Positions 8,101 to 19,700 are shown, counted from the first letter of the stretch. The stretch is DNA of 64,000 bases from Flavobacterium fragile (GCF_023634865.1 NZ_JAMLJN010000002.1:1-64000), one strand, 5' to 3'. Notes: a model not told the origin generated them from the letters alone. A program made the numbers and translations.

Positions 8101-10791
8101 TGCACTACCAGTTGCCGTATTAGGACAAGCGCCATTTACACTTACTAAAGTATAAGTGGTCTCCGCTGTTAATGCAGGTGTTGTTAACGTTGCATTTCCA
8201 CTTACATCTAAAACAATAGTTTGATTGGCACCACCATTTACTGTATAAGTCACTGTAGCCCCAGCTGTTCCAGTAAAATTAATTACTGTAGTTGTTCCTG
8301 AACATATAGTAGCTGATCCCGATATAGAAACTGTTGGCAAACCAGTCACAATAACGGTTGCATTTGTAGTTAAATTTTGACTACAAATTGGAGCTGATGT
8401 TGTTACAATACTCACCAATTGGTAAGTAGCGTTTGCTGTTAAAACAGGAGTAGTTAATGTAGCATTTCCAGAGGCATTTAATGTAATCGTTTGATTAGCT
8501 CCTCCATTTACGGTATAAGTTACTACTGCATTTGGTGTTCCTGTGAAAGTTACTGTTCCAGTATTTCCTGAACATACCGTATTGGCAGAAACAATTGCTG
8601 TAGGTAAGGCTTGAACGGTGACTAAACTTGACCCTGTTTGTGGTTGCGTACATATAGGTGTTGTTGCGGAAGCGACACTAACCAAAGTATAAGTTGAATT
8701 TGTTGTTAGTATTGGAGTAGTGACTGAAGCAGTCCCAGATGCATTTAAAACTATAGTTTGATTAGCTCCACCATCTATTGTATAAGTCACTGTAGCGTTA
8801 GGCGTTCCATTAAATTGAATCGTTGCTGAAGAACCGGAACAAATGGTTGTATTAGCTGAAATAGTTGCTGTTGGCAAACTTAAAATTGATATGATTGCAC
8901 TACCCGATGCAGCATTAGTACAAGTTGTTGCCACACTAACTAAATCATAAGTTGTATTTGCTGTTAAAGCTGGAGTAGTTAATGAAGCGTTTCCGCTTGC
9001 ATCAAGTAAAATTGTTTGATTAGAACCTCCATTAATAGTATAAGTTACTGTAGCTCCAGGAGAACCTGAAAATGTAATAACCGAAGTATTTCCAGAGCAA
9101 ATAGAAGCTGTTCCTGAAATTGATGCCGTAGGTAATCCTGTAACCAAAATAGTTACGCTATCATTTTGTGCTATAGTACATAAGGGTGCTGAAGTGGTTT
9201 CAACATTTACCAACTGATAAGTTGAATTAGCTGTTAAAACTGGGGTTGTCAATGTTGCTGTTCCAGATGCATTCAATGTAATTGTTTGATTAGCACCTCC
9301 ATCAACAGTATAGGTCACAAGAGCATTTGGAGTACCTGTAAAGGTTACCGTTCCTGAGGTTCCTGAACATACTGAACTAGTAGCGGTAAGGCCTGCAATT
9401 AATTGAGGTTGAACTAATACTGTTGCCGAAACATTAGTATTAGTAGTACAATATGGAGCATTTGGCTCAGTAATACTAGTAATTAATAAGGTATGAGTTC
9501 CAGCAGGTAAAGCCGGTAAACTTATTTGAAAAGTTCCACTTCCGTTTAATGTTGCTGTTTGAGTAGCACCACCATCAATAGTGTAATTAATAATTGCACT
9601 AGGTAATCCCGTTAAATCAAAAATAGCAATATCACCAAAACATATAGTATTATTAGATGATACAGTAGGTGCAGGTGGATTTGACACATTAATCGTTACC
9701 GATACGTTCTTATTTCTTGAACATAAGGTTGTTACATTATCTGTTCCAAGTGTTCTAACACTCACTAGTCTGTAAACTGTGGTACTGGTTATTGGAGTAA
9801 TGATTTGAAATGAACCCGAACCATCAAGAGTAGCAGATTGTACGCTACCTCCATTTACTGTATATTCAATAACCGCATTTGGAGTTCCAGTAAAATTAAT
9901 AGTTGCATTCGTATTAGCACAAACAGTACTCTCAGCAACAGAAATAGAAGCATCGGGCACTGGGTATACTTTTAATTGAAGTGTGGTAATTGTATTACAA
10001 CCTGAAACATTATCTTTTACTTTTACATATATCGTTTGAGGATTTGATGTATTTCCATAGATACTAGGAAGTTCGTTTACCCCATCTGTTGCATTTGCTA
10101 GATTAGTGTAAAAAGAAACTGTATTATTCGTTAAATCAGAATTAATTTGAGGTCTAACACTGTTAAGATCAAAAATTCCAACGTTTGGAGTAACGCTACA
10201 AGTTCTTACCTCGGGTAAATTATTAGCTACAGGTGGAGTTGGAAAAGCACCGCCAGCATCCATTGCTGACCCCGTCCATTGGATTTGAAAACCACCAGCG
10301 CCAACTGGTCTATCAATAACGATATAGTACGATTGTCCGGCAACCACATCTAGCCATCTAACAAATCCATTACCATTAGCTCCTGGACCGGCAGTTGTTG
10401 TAGCAGAAGTTCCTATCATACCGGTAACATTACTTGTAAGACCGGCTTGTTGCGGATTTGTTGTACAACAGCGAATTGGTGAACCAAGACTACCACAAGA
10501 TCTGTTTGGTCCATACACCCAAAAGTCATAATCTACGGATATTGATGGGTCATCTGGAATTAGGTTAAAACCTAAAGTTCCAGTTCTTACAATATTGACT
10601 TTCATCCAAAAAGAATTGTGTTCGAAGCCCCCACAGCCCGCCACTTCTTGAAGGTTACCAATACCCGTAGCATTTGAACTAAAATTACCATTGCCACAAA
10701 CTATAACTGCATTACTACAATCATTAGGAGCTTGAGCAAAAAGATTAAACGTTGCTAATACTAATAAAAAAAAATATACTGTACGAATCAT
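5188..10791 (-). CDS. Giant repeat adhesin with T9SS type B sorting domain
   Basis: A 1867-residue secreted protein. A signal peptide (residues 1-20, ending LFAQA) precedes an N-terminal β-rich domain (about 25-180, CGGFEHNSFWMKV then DFWVYGPN) common in gliding-type surface proteins. There follow 11 Ig-like repeats of about 85 residues, each with a V-x-YTVNGGANQTITL-type strand, and four PKD-like repeats (TFNWTVV...GTVI). The last ~90 residues carry the T9SS type B (gliding_CTERM) signal: YFTPNGDGFNDEW, HIFDRYGKLIKKL, W-x-GTFNQQQLPSTDYWF. It should be exported by the T9SS and shown on the cell surface, like SprB. PorP/SprF and OmpA partners lie directly upstream in the same direction. The internal repeats form a three-unit higher-order pattern, described separately. 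The ligand is unknown. Confidence 0.9.
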   Translation of the reverse strand: MIRTVYFFLLVLATFNLFAQAPNDCSNAVIVCGNGNFSSNATGIGNLQEVAGCGGFEHNSFWMKVNIVRTGTLGFNLIPDDPSISVDYDFWVYGPNRSCGSLGSPIRCCTTNPQQAGLTSNVTGMIGTSATTTAGPGANGNGFVRWLDVVAGQSYYIVIDRPVGAGGFQIQWTGSAMDAGGAFPTPPVANNLPEVRTCSVTPNVGIFDLNSVRPQINSDLTNNTVSFYTNLANATDGVNELPSIYGNTSNPQTIYVKVKDNVSGCNTITTLQLKVYPVPDASISVAESTVCANTNATINFTGTPNAVIEYTVNGGSVQSATLDGSGSFQIITPITSTTVYRLVSVRTLGTDNVTTLCSRNKNVSVTINVSNPPAPTVSSNNTICFGDIAIFDLTGLPSAIINYTIDGGATQTATLNGSGTFQISLPALPAGTHTLLITSITEPNAPYCTTNTNVSATVLVQPQLIAGLTATSSVCSGTSGTVTFTGTPNALVTYTVDGGANQTITLNASGTATLTTPVLTANSTYQLVNVETTSAPLCTIAQNDSVTILVTGLPTASISGTASICSGNTSVITFSGSPGATVTYTINGGSNQTILLDASGNASLTTPALTANTTYDLVSVATTCTNAASGSAIISILSLPTATISANTTICSGSSATIQFNGTPNATVTYTIDGGANQTIVLNASGTASVTTPILTTNSTYTLVSVASATTPICTQPQTGSSLVTVQALPTAIVSANTVCSGNTGTVTFTGTPNAVVTYTVNGGANQTITLNASGNATLTTPVLTANATYQLVSIVTTSAPICSQNLTTNATVIVTGLPTVSISGSATICSGTTTVINFTGTAGATVTYTVNGGANQTIVLDVSGNATLTTPALTAETTYTLVSVNGACPNTATGSAIVTVLPLPTASVIAPTICSGTSGTVSFSGTPNAVLTYTVNGGANQTITLNASGTASVATPILTANSTYALVSVASATTPVCTQIITTSATVTVLPLPTASVSANAICSGNTGTVTFSGTPNAVVTYTVNGGANQTITLNASGAATLTTPVLTANAVYQLISVVTTATPACSQNLTANATVVVTSLPTASISGTISICSGGNTIISFSGTPNAVVTYNIDGGANQTITLNAAGVASITTPNLTANSTYQLVSVNGACSNTASGSAVVTVLGLPTVAISTPTICFGTSGTVTFSGTPNAVVNYTIDGGANQTITLNAAGNASVATPVLTANSTYTLVDVTLTTPSSSCNQSLSTSSTVTVTPIPDAIANPSPQTICSGTTTGINLTSSVAGTTFNWTVVSQTNVTGATAGSGTVISDTLTATTASNGVVVYSVTPIANGCPGTPITVQAIVTPLPIVIPTNSNPSFCSGGTTNIQLSSNVTGATFSWTVVGANITGATAGSGNTISQTLNMVAGTTAPAEVIYEIIALVNGCAGPAQQVRVLVNPIPDLVIISNPNPICSGQNTNISFISSISATTFNWVVLSSNGITGASNGTGTIIQQNLTTTGLNQGSVTYEVTPSLNGCNGLPKTVTVLVNPTPEMFADPSHPPICTNQATAILVSTFNQNTIFDWTVNAVNVNGASSGTATGLNALIQQVLTTTGNTQGYVDYTIIPRLDSCTGIPIVVRVYVNPLPQPVLTDGNICVDALGNSFQTYLLDTGLNNVEYDFVWFYNGNQIPNSNSYTYEASETGTYSVIATSTVTNCESLEVSANVGSTIPASSFTTTQTDYFNDNATITIEVSGGSGTFQYQLDNGALQELNSFTNVSPGNHIITVIDTQGCTYLVQTVFVIDYPQYFTPNGDGFNDEWFVAGLKDTDVIHIFDRYGKLIKKLRGVEKWDGTFNQQQLPSTDYWFTIEYFEPDVLKQFKGHFSLKR
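7020..9420 (-). repeat. Threefold ~793-bp higher-order tandem repeat inside the adhesin gene
   Basis: The TTTGAT word that encodes NQT recurs in three registers: near 9281, 8486 and 7694; near 9011, 8217 and 7424; and near 8753, 7961 and 7169. Spacing is 792-795 bp each time. Each super-unit encodes three different Ig-like units in a fixed A-B-C order, told apart by their C-terminal strands (SQNLTTNATV, NGACxNTAxGSA, SATTPxCTQ). Confidence 0.8.
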
Positions 10792-10815
10792 TAACTTAAC
10801 TTTATAATCAATTTA

Positions 10816-10850
10816 CAATAGCTAACCTAGTAAAAACAGATTAGCTATTG
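10816..10850 (-). other. Hairpin between ompA-like gene and adhesin gene
   Basis: Perfect 10-bp arms CAATAGCTAA (10816-10825) and TTAGCTATTG (10841-10850) lie in the 96-bp gap. There is no good T tract, so it may be an mRNA processing or attenuation site rather than a full terminator. Confidence 0.45.
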
Positions 10851-10887
10851 CTTTATTTAAACAATTTTTTGTCGCTTAACAATAAAA

Positions 10888-12756
10888 TTATTTTTTTACT
10901 ATAATAAATTCAGAACGTCTGTTGGTAGCGTTTTCTTCTTCGGTACAGTTTGATCCGCAATTTACCTTAGGTTCTGAACTACCGAACCCTTTTCCAGAAA
11001 TACGTTCTTTATTAATTCCTTTAGAAACAATGTATTGAACAGTAGCTTGAGCTCGTTGTTCAGATAATTTTGCATTATACTGCATACTACCCTTAGAATC
11101 TGTATGTGACTTAACAAAAATTATCATAGATGGGTTTTCCTGCATCACTTTAACTAATTTATTAAGTTCTTCAGCTCCCATCAGCGTAATATTAGATTTA
11201 TTATATTCGAAATACACATTACCCAAAATAACTTCTGTTTCAGTAATCGTTACCTCATTTGGATTCAATCTTAATGGAATCATTAAAAACGCTTCTTTAT
11301 TATTTTCAAACTTATGCGTAATGGTTTCATAATTTGGAGCCACTACTTGTAACATATAGTTTGAATTGCATGTAAGATTAAAAATAATTTTTCCGGTATT
11401 ATCCGTTTTCTTAGCTTCAATTATATTATTTTTTGCATCCAATACAGAAACAAGAGCATCCGCAATTGGTTTACCTGTTTTTACATCGGTTATAATAGTT
11501 GTGACTTCTGTACCACAAACTGGAGTTGCTTGATAAATAGCATCGTATCCTGAACGATTTGAAGCAAAGTATCCTACATTTTTGGAACTATTTAAATTTA
11601 TAGAAAAATCATCACTTTCGGTATTTACAGGTTTGCCAAGATTAACCGCTTCTTTTGGATTTCTAAGATCCACTTTAAAAATATCTAATCCACCAAATCC
11701 TTGAAGACCATTTGACGAGAAATATAAAATAGAGTCAGCTGCGATAAATGGGAACACTTCTCTACCCGGAGTATTTATTCTTTTTCCTAAGTTTTCAGGT
11801 TTTCCATAACCATTTTCTTTTATTTCTATTTTCCAGATATCACTTTCTCCGTAACCACCAGGCATATTAGAGGAAAAATATAATGTTTTACCATCTAAAC
11901 TCAAAGACGGATGACTAACGGAATACGAAGTACTGTTTATTGGTAACGCCTCTCCGATTGACCATTTCCCATTCACTTTGACTGCTTTGTAAATTCCTAA
12001 TTGAGCAATTTTAGCATTATTTTTTTTGTCTTTTGTATACAAATTAGAACTATGTCCATCTCTAGCAAAAAACATTGTATTTCCGTCTTGGCTAATTGCT
12101 ACGGGGCCATCATGAAATGGCGTATTCAATTCTTTTACTTCTGTCACTTCCGTAAAAACACCATTTTCATTACGGTTTGCCTTAAAAATATTAAAATAAG
12201 GCTGATTAGACCATTTATCAGTTTTATTTGATTTTCTTGAACTTACAAAATACAATTCGTTTTCATTCGTTAAAAAAGGTGCAAAATCATTACTTTTTTC
12301 AGTAGAAAAAGAGGTGTTTTCAACAAAGAAAAGAGCTTTTGCTTCGTTCAATGAATTGTAATAGTTTGGGTTCGCTTTATGCGCTTTAGCTCTTTCATCA
12401 CTTGGTGCTAAATCAGCAAATTTATCCATGATATGGTTCGCTTCTTTATAATTACCATTAGACTTTAAGCATTGTGCATAACGATAAAATGTTTCCGAAT
12501 CTGCAGCTCCTTGAATTGCTTTTTCATACCATTTCACAGCTTCTTTTGTATTAAAAATATGGTAATACGAATCTGCTAAATTTTTGTAAACGTGCTGATC
12601 TGCATTTTTATTATTAACCAATTGTAAATAAGCATCAATTGCATTCACATATTGATAACTTTCAAAAAACTGGTCTGCTTTTTTAGAAGCTTTGGTTTGA
12701 GCCCCTATTGAAAGAGAAACCAAAAATAAACTAAAAACAATATATTTTTTTTTCAT
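10888..12756 (-). CDS. OmpA-family protein with TPR and PD40 propeller (gliding/T9SS partner)
   Basis: A 622-residue protein. A signal peptide (ends SIGAQ) leads into N-terminal TPR-like helices (about 25-130, QFFESYQYVNAIDAYLQLV and EAVKWYEKAI). Next is a PD40/WD40-like β-propeller (about 150-410, with LYFSSNMPGGYGESDIWKI and LYFSSNGLQGFGGLDIFKV). Then comes a carboxypeptidase-regulatory/CNA-B domain (about 415-500) and a C-terminal OmpA peptidoglycan-binding domain (VKSHTDSKG, NAKLSEQRAQATVQYIVSKG, NRRSEF). Proteins of this architecture sit beside PorP/SprF and type B adhesins throughout Bacteroidota and are thought to anchor the outer-membrane complex to peptidoglycan. It starts 18 bp after the PorP/SprF gene, so the two are almost certainly co-transcribed. 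Confidence 0.92.
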   Translation of the reverse strand: MKKKYIVFSLFLVSLSIGAQTKASKKADQFFESYQYVNAIDAYLQLVNNKNADQHVYKNLADSYYHIFNTKEAVKWYEKAIQGAADSETFYRYAQCLKSNGNYKEANHIMDKFADLAPSDERAKAHKANPNYYNSLNEAKALFFVENTSFSTEKSNDFAPFLTNENELYFVSSRKSNKTDKWSNQPYFNIFKANRNENGVFTEVTEVKELNTPFHDGPVAISQDGNTMFFARDGHSSNLYTKDKKNNAKIAQLGIYKAVKVNGKWSIGEALPINSTSYSVSHPSLSLDGKTLYFSSNMPGGYGESDIWKIEIKENGYGKPENLGKRINTPGREVFPFIAADSILYFSSNGLQGFGGLDIFKVDLRNPKEAVNLGKPVNTESDDFSINLNSSKNVGYFASNRSGYDAIYQATPVCGTEVTTIITDVKTGKPIADALVSVLDAKNNIIEAKKTDNTGKIIFNLTCNSNYMLQVVAPNYETITHKFENNKEAFLMIPLRLNPNEVTITETEVILGNVYFEYNKSNITLMGAEELNKLVKVMQENPSMIIFVKSHTDSKGSMQYNAKLSEQRAQATVQYIVSKGINKERISGKGFGSSEPKVNCGSNCTEEENATNRRSEFIIVKK

Positions 12757-12774
12757 TTGTCAATTCGTATAATA

Positions 12775-13710
12775 TTAGAAAAACCTTGGTGAAACGGAAA
12801 CCCTTTTTGGCATATTTAAATCAAACAACAGCATGAATTCGTGAGATGCTGGTGTAGTAACATTTAAGTCAGACACAATATGATCATAAGCATATCCTAT
12901 TCGAATGCTTGGCGAAATAGCATAATTAACCATTGCTCCATAAGAATCATCCAAGCGATAAGTAGCGCCAATCTCAAATTTATTTAAGAATAAAGCATTT
13001 GCTGATACATCAATAGAAGCTGGTACTCCAAAAGCAGATTTCATCATAAATGAAGGCTTAAATTTCATAGTCTCTGATACGTCAAACACATATCCACCGG
13101 TAATAAAAAAATGTTGTTTTTCACTACCAAATTCATATTGTTGTCCATTTTCACGAACATCCAAATACGTGGTTTCTAGCATATTTGGAATTGAAGCCGC
13201 TAAATAATACTTCTGAGTATAATAAAACAATCCAGTTCCAATATTAAAATAGATATTACTAGTATTCTCTTGAAAAGCAATATCTCCTGGCTGAGGTACA
13301 TAACCATTACCGATATCACTAAACAAACCTACTTTGTGAAAAGTAAGTCCCGTTTTTAATCCTAAGGCTAATCGATGCTCTCCTCCTAAATTTAGAGTAT
13401 AGGAAAAATCTCCATACATATTATTTTCTTCAACTGGTCCAATTTTATCAGATATAACAGATAGTCCTAAACCTACATTTTTTCCTACTGGACTATGCAC
13501 TGATAAGGTAGCTGTTTTAGGAGCACCATCAACATTTACCCACTGTTGACGGTAAAGCAATCCAATAGACAGAGACTCCTTAGACCCCGCATAGGCAGGA
13601 TTCATAACATTCATATTATACATGTATTGTGTATAATGTGGATCTTGTTGTGCCTTTGCCTTACAGCTAAAAAATGTTAGTACTAGTAAGGTTATAATTC
13701 GTTTTTTCAT
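12775..13710 (-). CDS. PorP/SprF-family T9SS outer-membrane protein
   Basis: A 311-residue outer-membrane β-barrel protein. The signal peptide contains TFFSCKAKA, and the start of the mature part, QQDPHYTQYMYNMNVMNPAYAGS, is the hallmark of the PorP/SprF family. Alternating β-strands such as LSIGLLYRQQWV and IRIGYAYDH follow to a C-terminal aromatic residue (PRFF). In Flavobacterium johnsoniae SprF is needed to secrete SprB; paralogues next to type B CTD adhesins act as dedicated surface partners for that adhesin. Here it sits between two giant type B proteins and just before the OmpA partner, so either adhesin could be its client. Confidence 0.93.
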   Translation of the reverse strand: MKKRIITLLVLTFFSCKAKAQQDPHYTQYMYNMNVMNPAYAGSKESLSIGLLYRQQWVNVDGAPKTATLSVHSPVGKNVGLGLSVISDKIGPVEENNMYGDFSYTLNLGGEHRLALGLKTGLTFHKVGLFSDIGNGYVPQPGDIAFQENTSNIYFNIGTGLFYYTQKYYLAASIPNMLETTYLDVRENGQQYEFGSEKQHFFITGGYVFDVSETMKFKPSFMMKSAFGVPASIDVSANALFLNKFEIGATYRLDDSYGAMVNYAISPSIRIGYAYDHIVSDLNVTTPASHEFMLLFDLNMPKRVSVSPRFF

Positions 13711-13735
13711 TATGAAATAAATTATAATAAGTTAT

Positions 13736-13765
13736 AGTCTACCTATTTAAAAAAATAGGCAGACT
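13736..13765 (-). other. Hairpin between type B adhesin and PorP/SprF genes
   Basis: AGTCTaCCTATTT (13736-13748) pairs with AAATAGGcAGACT (13753-13765), with a 4-nt loop and one internal mismatch. No T run follows on the minus strand, so read-through or processing is possible. Confidence 0.45.
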
Positions 13766-13776
13766 GTATTTAATTT

Positions 13777-16700
13777 TTAAAATTGTCTAATTACGTAAAC
13801 CCAACCCGTTACTGTATCACCATTTTGTAAAGTGATACTATAAAAGTAAGTACCATCTGGCAAGTTAGAACCATTCTTTTCGGTACCTTTCCACTGATTG
13901 GTGTAGTTACCACTATACGAATACACTTCTCTTCCATAACGATTGAATATACTAACTTCTCTAGCTCCTAATCCTGTTAAATCAAAAGTATCGTTATCAC
14001 CATCACCATTAGGAGAAATTCCTCTTGGAATTAGCGAACATTTATTGGCTTCTAATACATATGACTGAGAAAACTCACATGCTAATTCTGTAGTAGTTAC
14101 AGTAAGTGTTGTTGGTAAAGAAATTGTACTATTTAGAGCTAAATAATCGTTAACATTTAATGTTGGTGCATTAGTCCCTATTGTATTACCATTACCATCT
14201 TGCCAAATATAATTTACTCCAGATAAATCAGCACCATCAGTAGGAATTACATTCAAGTACATTATTTGAGAATCACAACTACTTTCAATTTCGAAAGCTA
14301 CTGCTTTCGTTACATTTAAAGTAAATGTTGCGCTACCTGCCAATGTACAATCTACACGAGGTAAATCGTAAGTAATTTGATAAGTACCTGCTAAACTTGT
14401 TGCCAAATTAATAGCACCTGTTGCACTATCAATTGTCAATCCTGAAGGTGCAGCACTATAAGTACCTCCTGATGTAAAACCAGTTGAAGGAATTAACATA
14501 GGATTAGTGCCTGAAGTACAGTACTCATTAGAATCATATGTAAAATCAACAACAGGAGTAATTAATTCATTAACTACAACCTCAATAGCAGTTCTTGGTC
14601 CTGCGCATCCATTACCATCCACTAAAGCTACATAATAAGTAGTTGTACCTACTGTAGCAGTTGAAGGAGTTGGTGCATTAGCATCTCCTGTACCTCCTAC
14701 TGCAACTGTATACCATTCTAATGTGTATCCAGAAGGAGCAGTAGCAGTTAATTGAGTAGCGGTTTCTGTTGCACAATATATAACAGGTGTTGTAACTGTT
14801 GGAACTTCACTTATCCCTTGATAAGTTAAAGTTAAAGATTCTTCACAATAACGTGTTTTCCAATGGTAAACATAAACCCCAGGAGTATTAAAACCTGAAA
14901 CTGTAGTAGTGTTACTGTTTGAATCTTGAATAATCGTTTCCGCTGGGTTATTAGCGTCTGCTATCCATTGTCCCACACCATTAGCTTGTACAGTAACTAT
15001 TTGATTACAACTTATTGTAGTGTCTTGAGTTACAATATTTGTTATAGGTTTAAAGTTGGCTGCATCTAAAAGGTGGCCTATTTCATAATTTCTCACTCTA
15101 AAAATAAAGCGTGTAGTAGTTTGTCCTTGCGGCACATTGTAAATACCTTCAATTAAGCTCCACACTAAAGTAGCTGAAGTATGTTCCGTAACCATTGTGA
15201 ACGGACCAGTTGGAGGTCCAGCCCATAATTCGAGTGTTGTTCCTGGAGCAGAGGCTAATCTAGATGCAGAGGCAAAACTATAACTCATTTTTTGAATTTC
15301 CGAAGTATCAAAATCTTTGTATAATCCTTTGATATTTGGATCTGCAGGATTCCAAGTACTCGCATTATCATGAGTTAACTGAAGACATTGCCCCCCTTCA
15401 TAAGGAATAATTCCCGGAGAATTTCCTTCTTCTTGGAAGAACATGGTTCCCCAATTGGTACTTACTCTCCATCCTGGAGTAACAGTTCCATCAATAATAG
15501 TTGAAATTCCTGTTACTGATTGCATAGGTAATTTTTCAAAACTATAATTGAATGCATTTCTTTCACAAAGATCTGCTGGCGTGCTCACACAAATATCGAA
15601 TTTTTTATTATTTGGAGTAACACCATTATAAGCTACTCTAATTTTGTAAGTTGATCCTATTACACATTCTGATGCATACTCAGCTACAATAGCGTTATTT
15701 TCACTACACGCTTTTTGAAATAAAGTTCCATCAGGTTGTACTTCGTAAAGTGTAATTATAGTTCTAGGCCAAGTGCCATTAGAAGAACTTGCTCCTGTAT
15801 AATAACTACCTGGACCAAAATTACTCAATTCAACTGTATGTACTTTAGATGTTGCTACAAATTCGTACCAAATATCACCCCCATTTAGACCACCACAAGA
15901 TGACATTTCTGGAGATACGGTAGCCCCTAAGAAAGAAGCTTGAGTTCCTTTATTTGTACAAGTTCCTCCTGTATTAACAGGTAGTACTATTGCAGTAGAA
16001 GCTTCGTCATTTTTAACAAAAACTTTTGGCCCCGACCAGTAACTTTTATCTGAAGCACTACAAACTGCTCTCACAAAAAACTCATTAGTACCGGTTAAAG
16101 AATTAATAAAGTCTGATGCCTGCGGAGTATAAGAAGGCGTATTAACAATAACACCTGACTGTGGCAGCGAACCTAAAGCTAAAGGTTGTACGAATACTTC
16201 CCACTGTGTTTCCGTACCTCCTGGTGTCCAAGATAGTACTCCTAAATTACTAACCGCTAAATTTGTTGGTTGTGGGCAAGTAACTGCACCACAATTTGAA
16301 ACACCCGAATAAATTGTAGCGTTTATTGAACCCATTCCACGTGGACTAGTCCAAACGATATTTCCTTGATAATCACGAATTGTTACTTGCGCATTTGAAT
16401 ACTGAGTTCCATTACCTTGACCTTGCCAATATAAACTAAATTCCATTCCTCTACATAAATACACCTGATAATCTAGAGGAGTTGTATTTGTTGGAAATCT
16501 TAATGCTTGAATCATTTGATTGTTTTGCATTACGTTTATACTTTCTTGAGCCCTACCCGTAGTACCATTATCTAAAGTTATGGTATATAAACAAATGTTT
16601 GTTAAATCACATTTTGTAAGTAAGTCGAAAGGACCCGACCAAACGCTTTGATTTGTTCCACTACAAATAGCTCTTACATAAATTTGATATCTAGTAGAAG

Positions 16701-19700
16701 GTGTTAAGCCAGAAATTAGATATGGATGTGAAGTTGTCGTTTGTAAATATTGTGGTAAAGTATTACCCGATGGCGCAGGAGAACCATATGGTTGAATTGA
16801 AATTTCCCATTGTGTTTCGTTGCTACCTGAATCCCAATTAACTTCAGCTGATGTATCTGTAATTGTATTAGCGTTTATAGCCACATTATATACAGGAGGA
16901 CAAGAAGGTATATCTTCTATAATTACCTGGTCAATAAATAAGAATTGTCCTCTATAATTCCATGCATTTGGTGGATAGTAAGGTACTTGAAAAGCAATAT
17001 TAATATTTGAAGGTACCGTAATATTAGTAAGGTTAATTACCATTTCGCGAACCTCTGTATTGTTAATTACTTCATGAATAAATTCAACAGACAATGGTCC
17101 TGCTAGAGTTAATGTAGCTGCGTTTGTTAGTGTTATAGTATTTCCAGATATACTAGCTACGTTTGTAGGATATGGCAAAGGCCAACCCGGAATCCAAACC
17201 CTATCACCTACTCGAGCTCCTTGTGCGTCAGCAACTGTTATGATATTAGAACCAGCAGTGGTTCCGGTTGCAGTACTGGTAAGGTAATTGTTTTCATATA
17301 AAATAGTAGTAAATTGACTTATATCTGTTCCGTTAGTTGATACTCTTACCTTCAAATCTTCTTCAAAATTTGAACTTAACGTTTTATAATAAAAACGTAA
17401 TCTTTGGTTAGGTCTTACCATCAAAGTTGGAGAAATTAACCAATCGTCATTATTACCATTAGTCCCTGAAAATATGGCTGCCATTTGGTCACCAAAAATT
17501 GGATTTACAGGCTGATTTAATCCCCAAAAGTTTGAATTTTGATTGTTGTCAACCACCTTCCAACAAGACTCAGTTAATGAATTGGAATCAAACGTTTCTG
17601 TAAATGGTGTTGAGTAAGGACTACAAATAGTTCTAAATTCGAAAGGACCAATCCACTCACTATTCCCATTACTACCACAAACAGCTCTTACATAATATTC
17701 ATAAACTGTATTTTCTGTTAATCCAGTTGCGTTAAATGTTGGAGTTATATTTACAATAGTTCCAGAACCTGAAGGAGTTCCTAAAGAAGGATCTTGAATT
17801 ACTACTTCCCATTGTGTTTCTGAGAAACCAGTAGTCCAAGTTAATGTAGCAGTATTGGTTCCAATATTAGAAACCAATAAATCTGATGGATTTGGACATA
17901 AAGGTGCATCTTCTATACTGAAATCATCAATGAAAACCAAACCAGTATTTCTTGGGTTACTCATATTGGATGGTAAGTGAAATGCAAAATAAGCAGGTCC
18001 TGTTCCATTAAAAATGACAAAATTCTCTTGATAATCCACGTTTGTAAAATCGTGAGCCGGAATCAATACAGTATAAGTGCTGAAATCTGGAGAAGAAGAC
18101 ATTATAACTTCAAAATTCCCTCTCTCTACAGGATTAAAAATATTTGAAGCAACTTTGTACTTATACTTTAACATTTTTTGTCCCACAACGTTTACTTGAG
18201 CCGAAACTAAGTAGTCGTCATAAGATACAAATGGATTCATAAACAAGTCTCTACCAGAGATTGATGCCTCAGTATCTCCTATCGTCCACACAGAATTACG
18301 ATCACCATTTCTATTGATTACAGACCAACAGAATTTTTTAGTATTTACATCGACCGTATTTAAACTTTCAAAATAAGGAACAGGCTGTGCATCACATAAT
18401 GTATTGAAAGGAACTGGTCCTACCCAAACACTTTGTTCAGTTGTATTACAATATGTTCTAATGTAGTATTCATAACGTGTTGATGGCGTTAAACCTGTTT
18501 TGATAAATGGATTAGATGTAACTAATTCACCACTACCTGTTGGTACCCCAGAATTTAGTGGTTGAACAGCAATCTCCCATTGTGAATTGTTATAGCCATT
18601 AGTCCAATAAAATTGAGCTGAAGTTTGAGTAATTGTTCCCGCCGTTACACCTGGATAACTTGGAGGAGAACACGCAGGTAGATCTTCTATGTATACATCA
18701 TCTATATAAAAGTTTGTAGATGTATTTATGTATCCTGGAGGTAAATACCAAGCAATATTAACTTCACCTACAATATTTGCCGGAACGACCACAATCATTT
18801 CTACGTAATTATTCCCTGTTTCATAAGTAGCAATAGGTAATAACTCTGTAGTAAAATTATTTGGACCAATACCTGTTGTAGACAGTTTCATCATAAAAGA
18901 AGACTCTCCTAAAACATAACCTGTTGCATTGGTATATCCACCAAAACCTTTATATTTAAAACGGATTTGTTTTTGATTAACTCCATCAAAATTAATCCTA
19001 GGAGAAACCAACATGTCATTCGTTTGATTTCCAGAATCAGAAGTACGAAGTCTTACAATTTGTCCTTGTACTGGTGGACTATCAGGCGCACCCGAATAAA
19101 CAAAGATTCTACCATCTCTATTTAAATCTAATGAAGTCCAACATTGTGGTTCCGCATCGGTAGCGTTTGTAAACTGTGTTGAATAAGGAGTTGAAAAAGT
19201 AGTACATTGCGTTCTAAACAACAAAGGACTACTCCATTCCCCAGGTACTCCACCACATACTGATCTAACGTATAAATGATATCGTGTATTAGGATTTAAT
19301 CCTGAAACGTTAACGTTAGTATTCGTGTTAGTTGGCGTAATTATATCACCAGCAGCAGGAACTCCATCAGATGCAAGCTTTACAACATATTCCCAATTAC
19401 TAACTAAGTTTTGAGGGTTTTCCCAAGATAGAGTAACATTGTTATGTAATAAATTTTCATAAGCCAAACCTGAAGGTCTTGGACAAGTTGGGGCTGATAA
19501 TGTAAAAGTAAAACATACACTAGCGCCAGGTCTATCAGGATAATATTGATAAGGTGAAGAAATCACAAAGTAATACGTTTGTCCCCCTTGTAAAAAAAGA
19601 TTCTCAATTTGTACCGAATTCCCAGCTGAAGAACCTGTTACAACAGCAGCTAAACAATTGGCTGTTGATCCAATTCCTGAACAACTATCAAAAACGAAAA

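Noticed and set aside
5188..10791. CRISPR array, because of regular repeats
   Set aside because: The periodicity is in a continuous reading frame with 250-270-bp protein-domain units; there are no 23-47-bp identical repeats with unique spacers and no cas genes.
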